DNA of 64,000 bases, taken from positions 2,716,767-2,780,766 of the forward strand of contig CP051244.1 in the NCBI GenBank assembly GCA_017795045.1, in the 5' to 3' direction. Shown piece after piece: positions 44,191-53,193 of this stretch; the stretch's first letter is position 1; every line of letters begins with the position of its first letter. Source of the DNA: Allomuricauda sp. Lineage in GTDB: Bacteria; Bacteroidota; Bacteroidia; Flavobacteriales; Flavobacteriaceae. Position numbers and translations under genes: made by a program. The notes beneath the pieces were generated by a model. That model was not told the DNA's origin, ran no database searches, and saw only the letters and a program-made list of their open reading frames with translations.

Positions 44191-45420
44191 ATGAAACATC
44201 CAAAACTCTTGGGGCTCATGTTCATGGCCCTGACCCTCTTTGTAAACCAGTCCTGTAAAAAGGATGAGGCCTGTGAGGAGAAAACCTGGTACCATGACGG
44301 AGATGCTGATGGCGAAGGCGATTCCGGTGACACGAAAAAGGCCTGTGACAAACCGGACGGTTATGTGGCCAATGCCAATGACCCCGATGACACCAATGCC
44401 GATATTTTTTCCAATTGCACCATGGTGACCTATTATCTGGACAATGACGGCGACACCTTCGGGGATCCCAACCAATCCTTGGAACTCTGTGATGGAGTTA
44501 CAGTACCTGAAAAGTATGTTACTGACAATACAGATTGTGATGATGGTGACCCTAATATCAACCCTGATAATCCTATAACAGTATATTTAGACAAAGATGG
44601 GGACGATTACGGGGATTCCAGTGTCTCAATCACTATTTGTTCTTTTACAGAACGCCCAAATGACTATGTTTATGAAGATGGCGACTGTAATGACGATGAC
44701 CCAAACATCAATCCTTCCGCAACGGAAGTTCCGCATGACGGAATTGACAGTGATTGTGGTGGGGAGGAAGAATCAATAATCCCCGTGACCATTTGGAATG
44801 GGGCCGATATAACATTCACAAAGGAATCCTATGCGGATTGGACCCAGCCAGCCAATCAAGATTTGATTACCGAAAATGTTATAATAACTAGACAGGACGA
44901 TGGTCCTATTTATAACTTTCAATGGTGGCAAGATACCTTTCTAGAAGATGCAGTCCATGTAAGCGACAATGAGTCTGATTTAATGGAGGATTTTTATGAT
45001 GACGGAGGGTATGGGATACATGACTATGCAAAAATTAATCCAACAGGCGGCACGAAACGGGTACGATGGGCCATATTAGATCCAGGGGGCGGAAATTATG
45101 AAAACTCAGCGTGGGAAAATTTTAACTTTTACGCCGAACTTGGTAATCCCAAAAATTTCTATAGCTTTAAGAATGTTTTCGATATGATCAACTATTTGGA
45201 TGGCAACCACGATATCATTCATGGAGTGCACAGTGACTTTTATTTAGATTATTCACACTCCGTGGGTATAGTAACAAGTTTTAATGTACTAGAAGGAAAA
45301 AAATTAGCTCTTTGGATTGAAGATGAAAACATTTACCTAACCATTACCATAAACTCATGGGACATGGATTATGAGGCGCTTGGAGGTGGTTTCTCATATA
45401 CCCGTTCCACCCCAAATTAG
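44191..45420 (+). CDS. Lipoprotein with MopE-like Asp-rich metal-binding repeats
   Basis: A 409-residue lipoprotein (lipobox ending at Cys22, LFVNQSC). Residues about 30-190 hold three to four copies of an Asp-rich, Cys-bearing repeat of the MopE/thrombospondin type 3 style: YLDNDGDTFGDPNQS, NTDCDDGDPNINPD, YLDKDGDDYGDSS, GDCNDDDPNINPSATEVPHDGIDSDC. Such repeats bind calcium. The C-terminal 220 residues (from VTIWNGADITFTKES) resemble no family I can name and are beta-rich. The protein is probably on the cell surface. The composition is markedly acidic; it may be strain-variable given the repeats on both sides. Confidence 0.75.
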   Translation: MKHPKLLGLMFMALTLFVNQSCKKDEACEEKTWYHDGDADGEGDSGDTKKACDKPDGYVANANDPDDTNADIFSNCTMVTYYLDNDGDTFGDPNQSLELCDGVTVPEKYVTDNTDCDDGDPNINPDNPITVYLDKDGDDYGDSSVSITICSFTERPNDYVYEDGDCNDDDPNINPSATEVPHDGIDSDCGGEEESIIPVTIWNGADITFTKESYADWTQPANQDLITENVIITRQDDGPIYNFQWWQDTFLEDAVHVSDNESDLMEDFYDDGGYGIHDYAKINPTGGTKRVRWAILDPGGGNYENSAWENFNFYAELGNPKNFYSFKNVFDMINYLDGNHDIIHGVHSDFYLDYSHSVGIVTSFNVLEGKKLALWIEDENIYLTITINSWDMDYEALGGGFSYTRSTPN

Positions 45421-45438
45421 ACAAAAGAATTTGAAAGC

Positions 45439-45475
45439 AAAAAAAAGCCTTGGAAATTTCCAAGGCTTTTTTTTT
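45439..45475. terminator. Intrinsic terminator after the MopE-like lipoprotein gene
   Basis: A perfect palindrome with core GCCTTGG/CCAAGGC (45447-45466), flanked by an A run on the left and a T run on the right, 19 bp after the stop. It can act on both strands. Confidence 0.85.
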
Positions 45476-45493
45476 ATGTTAAACTTCATTGGA

Positions 45494-45604
45494 GATTTCT
45501 CGTCGTCCCGATTACCACCGGGACTCACTCGAAATGACATACAACAATTTGCAGTCATTTCGAACTGTCATCCTGAGCGAAGTCGAAGGAAAATGTGAGA
45601 AATC
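45494..45604. repeat. MITE/REP-like element 2 (111 bp)
   Basis: Bounded by GATTTCTC and GAGAAATC. Its first 72 bases are identical to element 3 at 45650 (identity spans 45492-45565 and 45648-45721, 74 bp including two flanking bases). Confidence 0.8.
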
Positions 45605-45649
45605 TAAACACCTTACTCACAACATTAATCCAACCAAGACTGAAAAAGA

Positions 45650-45759
45650 GATTTCTCGTCGTCCCGATTACCACCGGGACTCACTCGAAATGACATACAA
45701 CAATTTGCAGTCATTTCGAACCCGGTCCTGAGCGCAGTCGAAGGAGAATATGAGAAATT
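45650..45759. repeat. MITE/REP-like element 3 (110 bp)
   Basis: Bounded by GATTTCTC and GAGAAATT (one base off). It lies 156 bp from element 2 in the same orientation. The second halves differ (GCGAAGTCGAAGGAAAATG against GCGCAGTCGAAGGAGAATA), so the pair is probably two insertions or an old duplication, not a recent tandem copy. It ends just before the stop of the GapN-like gene. Confidence 0.8.
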
Positions 45760-45764
45760 TGTTG

Positions 45765-47357
45765 TTACAAGATATAGTCCGTACTTAAAAAGTTGCTCAC
45801 TTTGGCCTCCAACAACTGTTCAATGGTCTCGTTGTTCAGGTCGTTGTCCTTAAAGGCCACAAAAGTACGTATGGAGAACGAACGCAGGGCGTCGTGCACA
45901 CTTAACGTAGACTGTGCAGAATCCTTTCGTCCGGTAAACGGATACACATCCGGGCCACGCTGGCAGGAACTGTTCAGGTTTACCCGGCACACCAAGTTCG
46001 CCAAGGAATCAATTAGGGGCGAAAGGGTGTACACATCTTTTCCGAACAGACTCACCTGCTGTCCGTAGTTGCTTTCCGCCATATCGTCCAAAGGCTCTTC
46101 AATATCCTTGAAGGACAGCACAGGAATGATGGGCCCAAACTGCTCTTCTTCATACACCCGCATATCTTTGGAAACCGGATACAATACTGCTGGCCAGATG
46201 TAATTGTCAAAATGCTTTCCTCCCTTTTTGTTAAGGACCTTGGCCCCTTTGGTTTTGGCATCATCCAATAATTCTTGGATATAAGCCGGCTTTCCAGGTT
46301 CTGGCAGTGGCGTAAGGCTCACCCCGTCATCCCATGGATTGCCAAACTTAAGGGCATCCACTTTCTCGGAAAAGCGTTTTAGGAATTCGTCCTTGATATC
46401 CTCATGCACATAAACCACTTTGAGTGCGGTACAGCGTTGCCCGTTGAAGGACAGGGTACCCGCAATACATTCGTTGATGGTGAGGTCCAAATCCGCATCG
46501 GGCAATACAATGGCCGGGTTTTTGGCCTCCAAGCCCAATACCAATCGCAATCTGTTGCTTTTGGGGTGCTGTTCTTGTAAGGCATTGGCCGATTTACTGT
46601 TTCCGATAAGGGCCAACACATCCACCTTTCCGGTTTTCATGATGGGAGCGGCCACGGCCCTACCCCTACCGAAAAGAATGTTCACCACACCTTTTGGGAA
46701 ACTGCTCTTAAAAGCTTCCAAAAGTGGCGCAATCAACAAAACCCCATGTTTTGCGGGTTTAAATATGGTGGTGTTTCCCATAATTATAGCCGGAATCAAC
46801 AACGCGAAGGTCTCATTCAAGGGATAGTTATAAGGTCCCAAGCAGAGCACCACACCTAGTGGCCCCCTACGGATATGGGCATAGACACCATTGTTTTTTT
46901 CAAACTTGGCACTATCCCGATCCAACTGCTTGTATTCCTCAATGGTATCATAGATATACTCAACGGTACGGTCAAACTCCTTGTAAGAATCCGGTTGTGA
47001 CTTGCCAATTTCCCACATCAACAGTTTTACAACCTCATCGCGTTTCTGCTCCATCTTCTTGACGAAGGATTCCATACATTCAATACGGTCCTTCACCTTC
47101 ATCGTGGGCCAAACCCCCTGTCCCTTATCATAGGCCGCCAAGGCCGCATCCAAAGCCTCCATAGCTTCGGGTTCCCCCATATCGGGGATACTGCCCAAGG
47201 TTGTCGGGGCATATTCCTTAGTGGAAGATATTGTAGAGACCACAGGAGTGGTACTCCCCTCCCATTTTCGCAATTCCCCATTGACCAAATAGGTCTTTTG
47301 ATGAATCTCTTGCGTGATTTGAAATGCTTCAGGTATGGTACTTTTTATTGCTGGCAT
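45765..47357 (-). CDS. NADP-dependent glyceraldehyde-3-phosphate dehydrogenase (GapN-type aldehyde dehydrogenase)
   Basis: A 530-residue aldehyde dehydrogenase superfamily enzyme closest in pattern to non-phosphorylating GAPDH, which oxidises glyceraldehyde-3-phosphate to 3-phosphoglycerate with NADP. Catalytic Cys309 is in [10 protein letters not shown], the general base Glu277 in VLGLEAKNP, and the oxyanion Asn is in GPYNYP (near 177). The phosphate-contacting stretch [28 protein letters not shown] and the insertion of [15 protein letters not shown] are typical of the GapN group. It stands alone behind the ilv operon, separated by a likely terminator. Confidence 0.85.
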   Translation of the reverse strand: MPAIKSTIPEAFQITQEIHQKTYLVNGELRKWEGSTTPVVSTISSTKEYAPTTLGSIPDMGEPEAMEALDAALAAYDKGQGVWPTMKVKDRIECMESFVKKMEQKRDEVVKLLMWEIGKSQPDSYKEFDRTVEYIYDTIEEYKQLDRDSAKFEKNNGVYAHIRRGPLGVVLCLGPYNYPLNETFALLIPAIIMGNTTIFKPAKHGVLLIAPLLEAFKSSFPKGVVNILFGRGRAVAAPIMKTGKVDVLALIGNSKSANALQEQHPKSNRLRLVLGLEAKNPAIVLPDADLDLTINECIAGTLSFNGQRCTALKVVYVHEDIKDEFLKRFSEKVDALKFGNPWDDGVSLTPLPEPGKPAYIQELLDDAKTKGAKVLNKKGGKHFDNYIWPAVLYPVSKDMRVYEEEQFGPIIPVLSFKDIEEPLDDMAESNYGQQVSLFGKDVYTLSPLIDSLANLVCRVNLNSSCQRGPDVYPFTGRKDSAQSTLSVHDALRSFSIRTFVAFKDNDLNNETIEQLLEAKVSNFLSTDYIL

Positions 47358-47421
47358 ATGTTGTTCTTTTATGCTATTAAAGTTCTATAAAACAGTCGTG
47401 TTTTCCTAACAAAGCTAACAC

Positions 47422-47443
47422 AAAAAAGGCTTTGAGTTGCCTT
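47422..47443 (-). terminator. Probable terminator of the ilv operon
   Basis: On the minus strand AAGGC and GCCTT (47443-47439 and 47430-47426) pair around an 8-nt loop and are followed by four T residues, about 60 bp after the ilvA stop. The stem is short, so confidence is moderate. Confidence 0.5.
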
Positions 47444-47505
47444 GTTTTCAAAGGTTTCCTATCGAAAACGATGGAGTAAATAAGCTGAGGGTTGTGCGCA
47501 GGGAA

Positions 47506-48771
47506 TCATACCAAATACCGAAAAAGGTCAGGCTTATCATTGAGGTAGTCCCCAAAAAAGTTATTGGCCTTCATACGCTGGATCAAAGGCTCCAAATCTT
47601 CGGACGATTTCAATTCAATACCCACCACAGCAGGGGCATTTTCCCTGCTCGATTTCTTGGAGTATTCAAAATGGGTAATATCATCATTGGGTCCCAAGAT
47701 ATCCACTACAAATTCTTTCAATGCACCTGGACGCTGCGGAAACCTCACTATAAAATAGTGCTTTAAATTGGCATACAACAAGGCACGCTCCTTGATCTCT
47801 GCGGTACGGGTAATATCGTTGTTGCTCCCGCTGATGATGCAGACCACATTCTTGCCCTTGATATCTTCCGAAAAATCGTCCAAAGCCGCAATGGTCAAAG
47901 CCCCTGCGGGCTCCACCACAATAGCATCGCGATTGTACAGGTCCAATATGGTCTGGCAGACTTTCCCTTCGGGAACGGTCATCATTTGGTGTAGATAGTC
48001 CCTACAAATGGGAAAAGTCAATTGTCCCACTTTCTGGACAGCTGCCCCGTCTATAAACTTATCTATCTGTTGTAACTCCACGAGCCCTCCATTTTCAATG
48101 GACTTTTTCATGGAAGGTGCCCCTTCGGGCTCCACGCCAATGATTTTGGTCTTGGGCGATAACGCATTGAAGGTGGCGCATAGCCCGGAAGCCAATCCCC
48201 CGCCGCCAACGGCTGCAAAGACATAATCAATCGGAGTATCCGTCTGTTGAAGTATTTCCAGTCCTACCGTAGCCTGCCCTTCAATGATTTTTTCATCATC
48301 AAAAGGGTGCACAAAGGTCTTACCCTCTTCTGCACAGAACAATTGGGCCGCTTTGTTGGAATCGTCAAAGGTATCTCCTTCCAACACTACTTTTACCCAA
48401 TCGCCGCCAAACATTTTGGTCTGGTCTATTTTTTGCTTTGGGGTGACCACGGGCATAAAAATCGTGCCCTTGACCTGTAAATGACTACAGGCAAATGCCA
48501 CACCTTGGGCATGGTTGCCAGCACTGGCACAGACCACGCCTTTTTCCAGTTCTTCCTTGGAAAGCGAACTGATCTTATTGTAGGCACCGCGAATTTTATA
48601 GCTCCGAACACGGTGCAGGTCTTCCCTTTTGAGTAAAATATTGGCCCCATAATTTTTGGAATACCGGATACTCTGCTGCAAAGGGGTCACTTGGGCCACT
48701 TGGGCAATAGTCTTCGCTGCTTGATATATATCCGCTATTTGTGGAAAATAGGCATCCACAGTCTTCTTCAT
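47506..48771 (-). CDS. ilvA: Threonine ammonia-lyase (threonine deaminase)
   Basis: A 421-residue PLP enzyme that deaminates threonine to 2-oxobutanoate, the first committed step to isoleucine. The PLP lysine is Lys59 in RSYKIRGAYNKI; the phosphate loop is VCASAGNHAQGVAF, and AAVGGGGLASGLCATF and VCIISGSNND complete the fold. The C-terminus (about 330-421) is a single ACT-like regulatory domain (HYFIVRFPQRPGALKEFV), so isoleucine feedback is likely. It is the last gene of the ilv operon, 18 bp after ilvC. Confidence 0.93.
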   Translation of the reverse strand: MKKTVDAYFPQIADIYQAAKTIAQVAQVTPLQQSIRYSKNYGANILLKREDLHRVRSYKIRGAYNKISSLSKEELEKGVVCASAGNHAQGVAFACSHLQVKGTIFMPVVTPKQKIDQTKMFGGDWVKVVLEGDTFDDSNKAAQLFCAEEGKTFVHPFDDEKIIEGQATVGLEILQQTDTPIDYVFAAVGGGGLASGLCATFNALSPKTKIIGVEPEGAPSMKKSIENGGLVELQQIDKFIDGAAVQKVGQLTFPICRDYLHQMMTVPEGKVCQTILDLYNRDAIVVEPAGALTIAALDDFSEDIKGKNVVCIISGSNNDITRTAEIKERALLYANLKHYFIVRFPQRPGALKEFVVDILGPNDDITHFEYSKKSSRENAPAVVGIELKSSEDLEPLIQRMKANNFFGDYLNDKPDLFRYLV

Positions 48772-48789
48772 GAGGCCAATATCTAATAT

Positions 48790-50265
48790 TTATCCAATAG
48801 GTTTCATAGCGGTCATGGAAGCACGCAAACGCGCTCCAACCACCTCCACATCATGCTCACGGATGGCTTTGTTCACTGCAATCAACTTGATGTTGTCCAC
48901 CCCACTGTCTTTTCCTTCACCAAAGTGTTTCCCAATAACATCGGTTTCCACAGTTTTCATGAAGTCGGTCAACAACGGCTTACAAGCATGGTCGAACAAA
49001 TAGCAACCGTACTCCGCGGTATCGGAAATTACCCGGTTCATTTCGAACAATTTCTTTCTTGCGATGGTGTTCGCGATCAATGGGGTCTCGTGAAGCGACT
49101 CGTAGTACGCGGATTCCCCAATGATTCCAGACTCGGTCATGGTTTCATAGGCCAATTCAACCCCAGATTTTACAAAAGCGACCATCAATACACCATTGTC
49201 ATAGTATGCTTGCTCAGAAATGGAAACATCACCAGCCGGAGTCTTCTCAAAAGCAGTTTCTCCGGTAGCGGCACGCCAATCCAATAGATTTTTATCGCCA
49301 TTATCCCAATCTTCCATCATGGTTTTGGAGAAATGACCGCTCATGATGTCGTCCATATGCTTTTGGAACAAGGGACGCATGATCACTTTCAACTCCTCGG
49401 CCAAATCAAAAGCCTTGATTTTGGCAGGGTTGGACAAACGGTCCATCATATTGGTGATCCCTCCTTGTTTCAATCCTTCGGTAATGGTTTCCCAACCGTA
49501 TTGTATCAATTTGGAAGCATATCCGGCATCAACACCTTTCTCGATCATTTTATTGAACGAAAGGATGGATCCAGTCTGCAACAATCCACAAAGGATGGTC
49601 TGCTCTCCCATCAAATCCGATTTTACCTCGGCCACGAAAGAAGATTCCAAAACACCGGCCCTGTCTCCACCTGTTCCGGCGGCATAGGCTTTGGCCTGCT
49701 CCAATCCCTTTCCTTCGGGATCGTTCTCTGGGTGGACTGCAATTAGGGTAGGTACCCCAAAACCTCTCTTATATTCTTCGCGTACTTCAGAACCTGGACT
49801 CTTGGGAGCAACCATGATCACAGTGATGTCCTCACGCACCTGCATTCCTTCCTCAACAATGTTGAACCCGTGTGAATACGATAGGGTGGCTCCTTTTTTC
49901 ATCAAGGGCATTACCGCACCTACCACCTTGGAGTGTTGCTTGTCCGGAGTTAGGTTGATGACCAAATCAGCGGTAGGGATCAATTCCTCATAGGTCCCCA
50001 CGGTGAAATTGTTCTCAGTTGCGTTCTTGTATGACTGTCTTTGTTCCTTTATGGCCGCTTCACGAAGCGTATAGGAAATATCGAGTCCAGAGTCACGCAT
50101 GTTCAACCCTTGGTTCAACCCTTGGGCACCACAGCCCACTATTACAATTTTCTTGCCCTTTAGAGCGGTAACACCATCAGCGAACTCACTTGGGTCCATA
50201 AACCTACACTTTCCCAATTGGGTCAATTGTTCACGAAGTGATAGTGTGTTGAAGTAATTTGCCAT
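48790..50265 (-). CDS. ilvC: Ketol-acid reductoisomerase, class II (long form)
   Basis: A 491-residue NADPH enzyme that converts acetolactate or acetohydroxybutyrate to the dihydroxy acid, the second shared step of Val and Ile synthesis. The nucleotide-binding [17 protein letters not shown] and the metal-site [21 protein letters not shown], then [16 protein letters not shown] are clear. The length and the duplicated C-terminal knotted domain identify the long, E. coli-like class II form. It is 22 bp after ilvN. Confidence 0.96.
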   Translation of the reverse strand: MANYFNTLSLREQLTQLGKCRFMDPSEFADGVTALKGKKIVIVGCGAQGLNQGLNMRDSGLDISYTLREAAIKEQRQSYKNATENNFTVGTYEELIPTADLVINLTPDKQHSKVVGAVMPLMKKGATLSYSHGFNIVEEGMQVREDITVIMVAPKSPGSEVREEYKRGFGVPTLIAVHPENDPEGKGLEQAKAYAAGTGGDRAGVLESSFVAEVKSDLMGEQTILCGLLQTGSILSFNKMIEKGVDAGYASKLIQYGWETITEGLKQGGITNMMDRLSNPAKIKAFDLAEELKVIMRPLFQKHMDDIMSGHFSKTMMEDWDNGDKNLLDWRAATGETAFEKTPAGDVSISEQAYYDNGVLMVAFVKSGVELAYETMTESGIIGESAYYESLHETPLIANTIARKKLFEMNRVISDTAEYGCYLFDHACKPLLTDFMKTVETDVIGKHFGEGKDSGVDNIKLIAVNKAIREHDVEVVGARLRASMTAMKPIG

Positions 50266-50287
50266 TTTAACTATTTGATTTTGCTAT

Positions 50288-50815
50288 TTATTGATTTTGA
50301 AATTCTGCTAAAATATTGGTGATTGGCATGGCCGCCTTACTCACGGCTATCCTGCCGGAGCGAACAAACTGCATGATCCCGTAAGGTTCCAACGCATCGT
50401 GCATCTCATCGATTTCATGACGACGCCCGGTCTTGGCCAAAACAAAGAAATCCCTGCTCACGGTAACAATCTGTGAATTGCTTTCTTTGATGATGTTCTG
50501 AATCTGTCTTTCATCAAACAACAAGTGGGACGCAATCTTAAAAAGGGCCGATTCTTGGTAAATGGTTTCATCATCCGTATGATAGTAGGCCTTGATGACC
50601 TCAATCTGTTTTTCTATTTGGTTGACGATTTTTCGCGCCCAATCTTCGGTGGAAAAAATCACGATTGTGAACTTTGATACGTTCTCAATCTCTGATTTTG
50701 AAACATTTAAACTCTCAATATTAATGTGTCTCTTTAAGAATATCCCAGATATTCTATTGAGCAAACCCACATTGTTTTCGGAATACACCGATATGGTATA
50801 CCATTGATTTTCCAT
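50288..50815 (-). CDS. ilvN: Acetolactate synthase small (regulatory) subunit
   Basis: A 175-residue regulatory subunit. The N-terminal ACT domain (WYTISVYSENNVGLLNRISGIFLKRHINIESLNVSKSEI) binds valine as feedback signal, and the second half (LVFDERQIQNIIKES-like stretch, then RRHEIDEMHDALEPYGIMQFVRSGRIAVSK) is the ALS small-subunit C-terminal domain. It follows the methyltransferase gene by 2 bp, so it is separated from its catalytic partner ilvB by one gene. Confidence 0.93.
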   Translation of the reverse strand: MENQWYTISVYSENNVGLLNRISGIFLKRHINIESLNVSKSEIENVSKFTIVIFSTEDWARKIVNQIEKQIEVIKAYYHTDDETIYQESALFKIASHLLFDERQIQNIIKESNSQIVTVSRDFFVLAKTGRRHEIDEMHDALEPYGIMQFVRSGRIAVSKAAMPITNILAEFQNQ

Positions 50816-50817
50816 GC

Positions 50818-51399
50818 TTATTTTATTTTAACCGCAACTATGAGTCCTGTGGACCAGTCCATTTTTGTAATTGTTATATCTTTTCTTTTTTCCAATAATT
50901 CTATCAGCTGGTTCGCCTTATCCTCATGCCCTACCGGCCAATTGGGTTGTCTGCTCATGTCGTCTATGACATAAAAGCCCCCAATCTTAAGTAAAGCCAG
51001 GGCATTCTCCAAGTGACTGTATTTTCCAGGCCAAGCATCCGCAAAAATCAAATCGAATGAATTGCCTTCATAGGATTCCAACCATTCCCCGCCGTCTGCA
51101 CAAACAAGCTCCAAACGGGGTTCGTCTTGAAAAAAGGCTTTGGCAATCTGGATAAGCTCAGTGTCATTGTCCACGCTGATGACATGGGATTTTTTGTCCA
51201 TTCCCTGTACCATCCAAGCCAATGACAGACCTACTCCCGTACCCAATTCCAAGAAATTTCCATTGGATTTGGAAGCCACCAACGTCCTTAACAAGGAACC
51301 TACACCCATATCCGAAGACATGGAAAAGCCCATTTCCTTGGATTTGGCAAGCAAAGCGGGATAGTTGACCGGTATATCCAAACTATTGGCCTGATTCAT
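50818..51399 (-). CDS. Class I SAM-dependent methyltransferase inserted between ilvB and ilvN
   Basis: A 193-residue Rossmann-fold methyltransferase. The SAM motif is FLELGTGVGLSLAWM, the acidic strand end is VISVDND, and FDLIFADAWPGKYSHLENALALLKIGGFYVIDD carries the post-motif I and II segments as in O-methyltransferase/CmoB-like families. The acceptor is unknown. It is fitted tightly between ilvB and ilvN with 2-bp gaps on both sides, so it must be co-transcribed and probably co-translated with the acetolactate synthase subunits. No known step of Val/Ile synthesis uses SAM; a moonlighting or maintenance role is a guess. Confidence 0.85.
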   Translation of the reverse strand: MNQANSLDIPVNYPALLAKSKEMGFSMSSDMGVGSLLRTLVASKSNGNFLELGTGVGLSLAWMVQGMDKKSHVISVDNDTELIQIAKAFFQDEPRLELVCADGGEWLESYEGNSFDLIFADAWPGKYSHLENALALLKIGGFYVIDDMSRQPNWPVGHEDKANQLIELLEKRKDITITKMDWSTGLIVAVKIK

Positions 51400-51401
51400 C
51401 T

Positions 51402-53135
51402 TTATTTCAATCTGATGTCTGAAATGGAAGCCCCTGTTGGAACCATTGGGAACACATTGTCTTCTTTCTCTACCCGTACTTCCAAGAAATAAGGGTCTTT
51501 GGAAGCCATCATTTCCTCTACGGCATCCTTCAATTCCGAACGCTCCACTACCCTTCTGGACTTAATGTGATATCCTTCCGCGATTTTCACAAAATCAGGA
51601 TTGGTCATAACGGTTGAGGCATATCGTCTTTCGAAGAAAAGTTCCTGCCATTGACGCACCATTCCCAAGTGATCATTGTTCAATACCACTATTTTTACGG
51701 GTAGATTATGCTGAAAGATAACCCCAAGTTCCTGAATGGTCATCTGGTACCCGCCATCACCAATGATAGCAACGACCTCGCGGTCCATAGCTCCCATCTT
51801 GGCACCAATGGCCGCCGGAAGGGCAAATCCCATGGTTCCCAAACCACCCGAGGTGATATTACTTTTGGACTGCTTGAATTTAGCGTAACGACAAGCCATC
51901 ATTTGGTGCTGTCCCACATCGGAAACAATGACCGCCTTGTGACCGGAAGCCACATTGATCTGCTCCATGACCTCACCCATGGTAAGTCCCGGCTTGGTGG
52001 GATGTATATCCTTTTGGATTACGGTATCAAATTCGATTTGACGCTTTTTTTCAAACTCGCCCAACCATTCCTTATGTTCATTTTTATTTACCAAGGGAAG
52101 CAGCAATTCCAAGGTCTGTTTGGCATTGCCCAAAACAGCAACATCCACCTTCACATTTTTGTTGACTTCCGCAGGATCTATCTCAAAATGAATGATCTTG
52201 GCCTGCTTGGCATAGGTTTCCAAATTTCCGGTTACCCTATCATCAAAGCGCATACCTATCGCAATAAGCAAATCGCACTCATTGGTAAGGACATTGGGGC
52301 CATAATTTCCGTGCATGCCCACCATACCTACATTCAATGGATGGTCCGTATCCATGGCAGAAAGTCCCAAAATGGTCCATGCCGCAGGAATTCCCGCTTT
52401 CTCGACCAATGCCTTTAGCTGTTCCTCTGCCTCACCCAAAATCACACCCTGTCCAAAGACGATGTAGGGCTTTTTGGCATTGTTGATCAATTCCGCTGCC
52501 TTTTCAATAGCACTTACTTCGATATCCGGAGCAGGTTTATAGCTTCGTACCCCCGTACATTTCTCATACACAAAATCCAATTCATCAAACTGGGCATTCT
52601 TGGTGATGTCCACCAAAACTGGGCCTGGCCTACCTGATTTGGCAATGTAGAATGCCTTTGCCATGATTTCAGGGATTTCTTCGGCCCGGGTAATCTGGTA
52701 GTTCCATTTGGTCACAGGTGTTGAAATCCCAACAATGTCCGTTTCCTGAAAGGCATCGGAACCCAAAAGATGTCTTGCCACCTGTCCCGTGATACACACC
52801 ATGGGTGTGGAATCTATTTGGGCATCGGCTATACCGGTCACCAAATTGGTGGCACCAGGACCCGATGTTGCCATGGCCACCCCAACCTTTCCACTTACCC
52901 GTGCATACCCTTGCGCGGCGTGGGTAGCCCCTTGCTCATGCCTTGTTAGGATGTGGGTAAGCTTATCCTGGAATTTATACAATTCATCATACACAGGCAT
53001 GATGGCTCCTCCAGGGTACCCGTAAATAAGGTCCACTCCTTCGGCCAACAAGCAATGTATAATAGCCTCAGCACCCGTAATACGTATTGAGGCGCTCTTT
53101 TTATTCTCTTTTTTTTGTGCTTTCAATGTTTCCAT
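51402..53135 (-). CDS. ilvB: Acetolactate synthase large (catalytic) subunit
   Basis: A 577-residue TPP- and FAD-binding enzyme that makes 2-acetolactate from pyruvate and acetohydroxybutyrate from pyruvate plus 2-oxobutanoate. The catalytic Glu lies in YGYPGGAIMPVYDELYKF to ILTRHEQGATHAAQGYAR, and the TPP motif is VVAIIGDGGYQMTIQELGVIFQHNLPVKIVVLNND. The FAD-domain GMHGNYGPNVLTNECDLLIAIGMRFDDRVTGN is typical. It follows ilvD by 58 bp. Confidence 0.96.
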   Translation of the reverse strand: METLKAQKKENKKSASIRITGAEAIIHCLLAEGVDLIYGYPGGAIMPVYDELYKFQDKLTHILTRHEQGATHAAQGYARVSGKVGVAMATSGPGATNLVTGIADAQIDSTPMVCITGQVARHLLGSDAFQETDIVGISTPVTKWNYQITRAEEIPEIMAKAFYIAKSGRPGPVLVDITKNAQFDELDFVYEKCTGVRSYKPAPDIEVSAIEKAAELINNAKKPYIVFGQGVILGEAEEQLKALVEKAGIPAAWTILGLSAMDTDHPLNVGMVGMHGNYGPNVLTNECDLLIAIGMRFDDRVTGNLETYAKQAKIIHFEIDPAEVNKNVKVDVAVLGNAKQTLELLLPLVNKNEHKEWLGEFEKKRQIEFDTVIQKDIHPTKPGLTMGEVMEQINVASGHKAVIVSDVGQHQMMACRYAKFKQSKSNITSGGLGTMGFALPAAIGAKMGAMDREVVAIIGDGGYQMTIQELGVIFQHNLPVKIVVLNNDHLGMVRQWQELFFERRYASTVMTNPDFVKIAEGYHIKSRRVVERSELKDAVEEMMASKDPYFLEVRVEKEDNVFPMVPTGASISDIRLK

Positions 53136-53193
53136 AAGCCTTTATTTTGGAAATACATATCCTTCCCTCTATGGGCATTTAGTGTTTGTTTTT

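Noticed and set aside
45492..45721. Two identical 74-bp direct repeats, considered as the start of a CRISPR array.
   Set aside because: Only two copies, too long, with internal hairpins and inverted ends, and no cas genes; they belong to the MITE/REP-like family.
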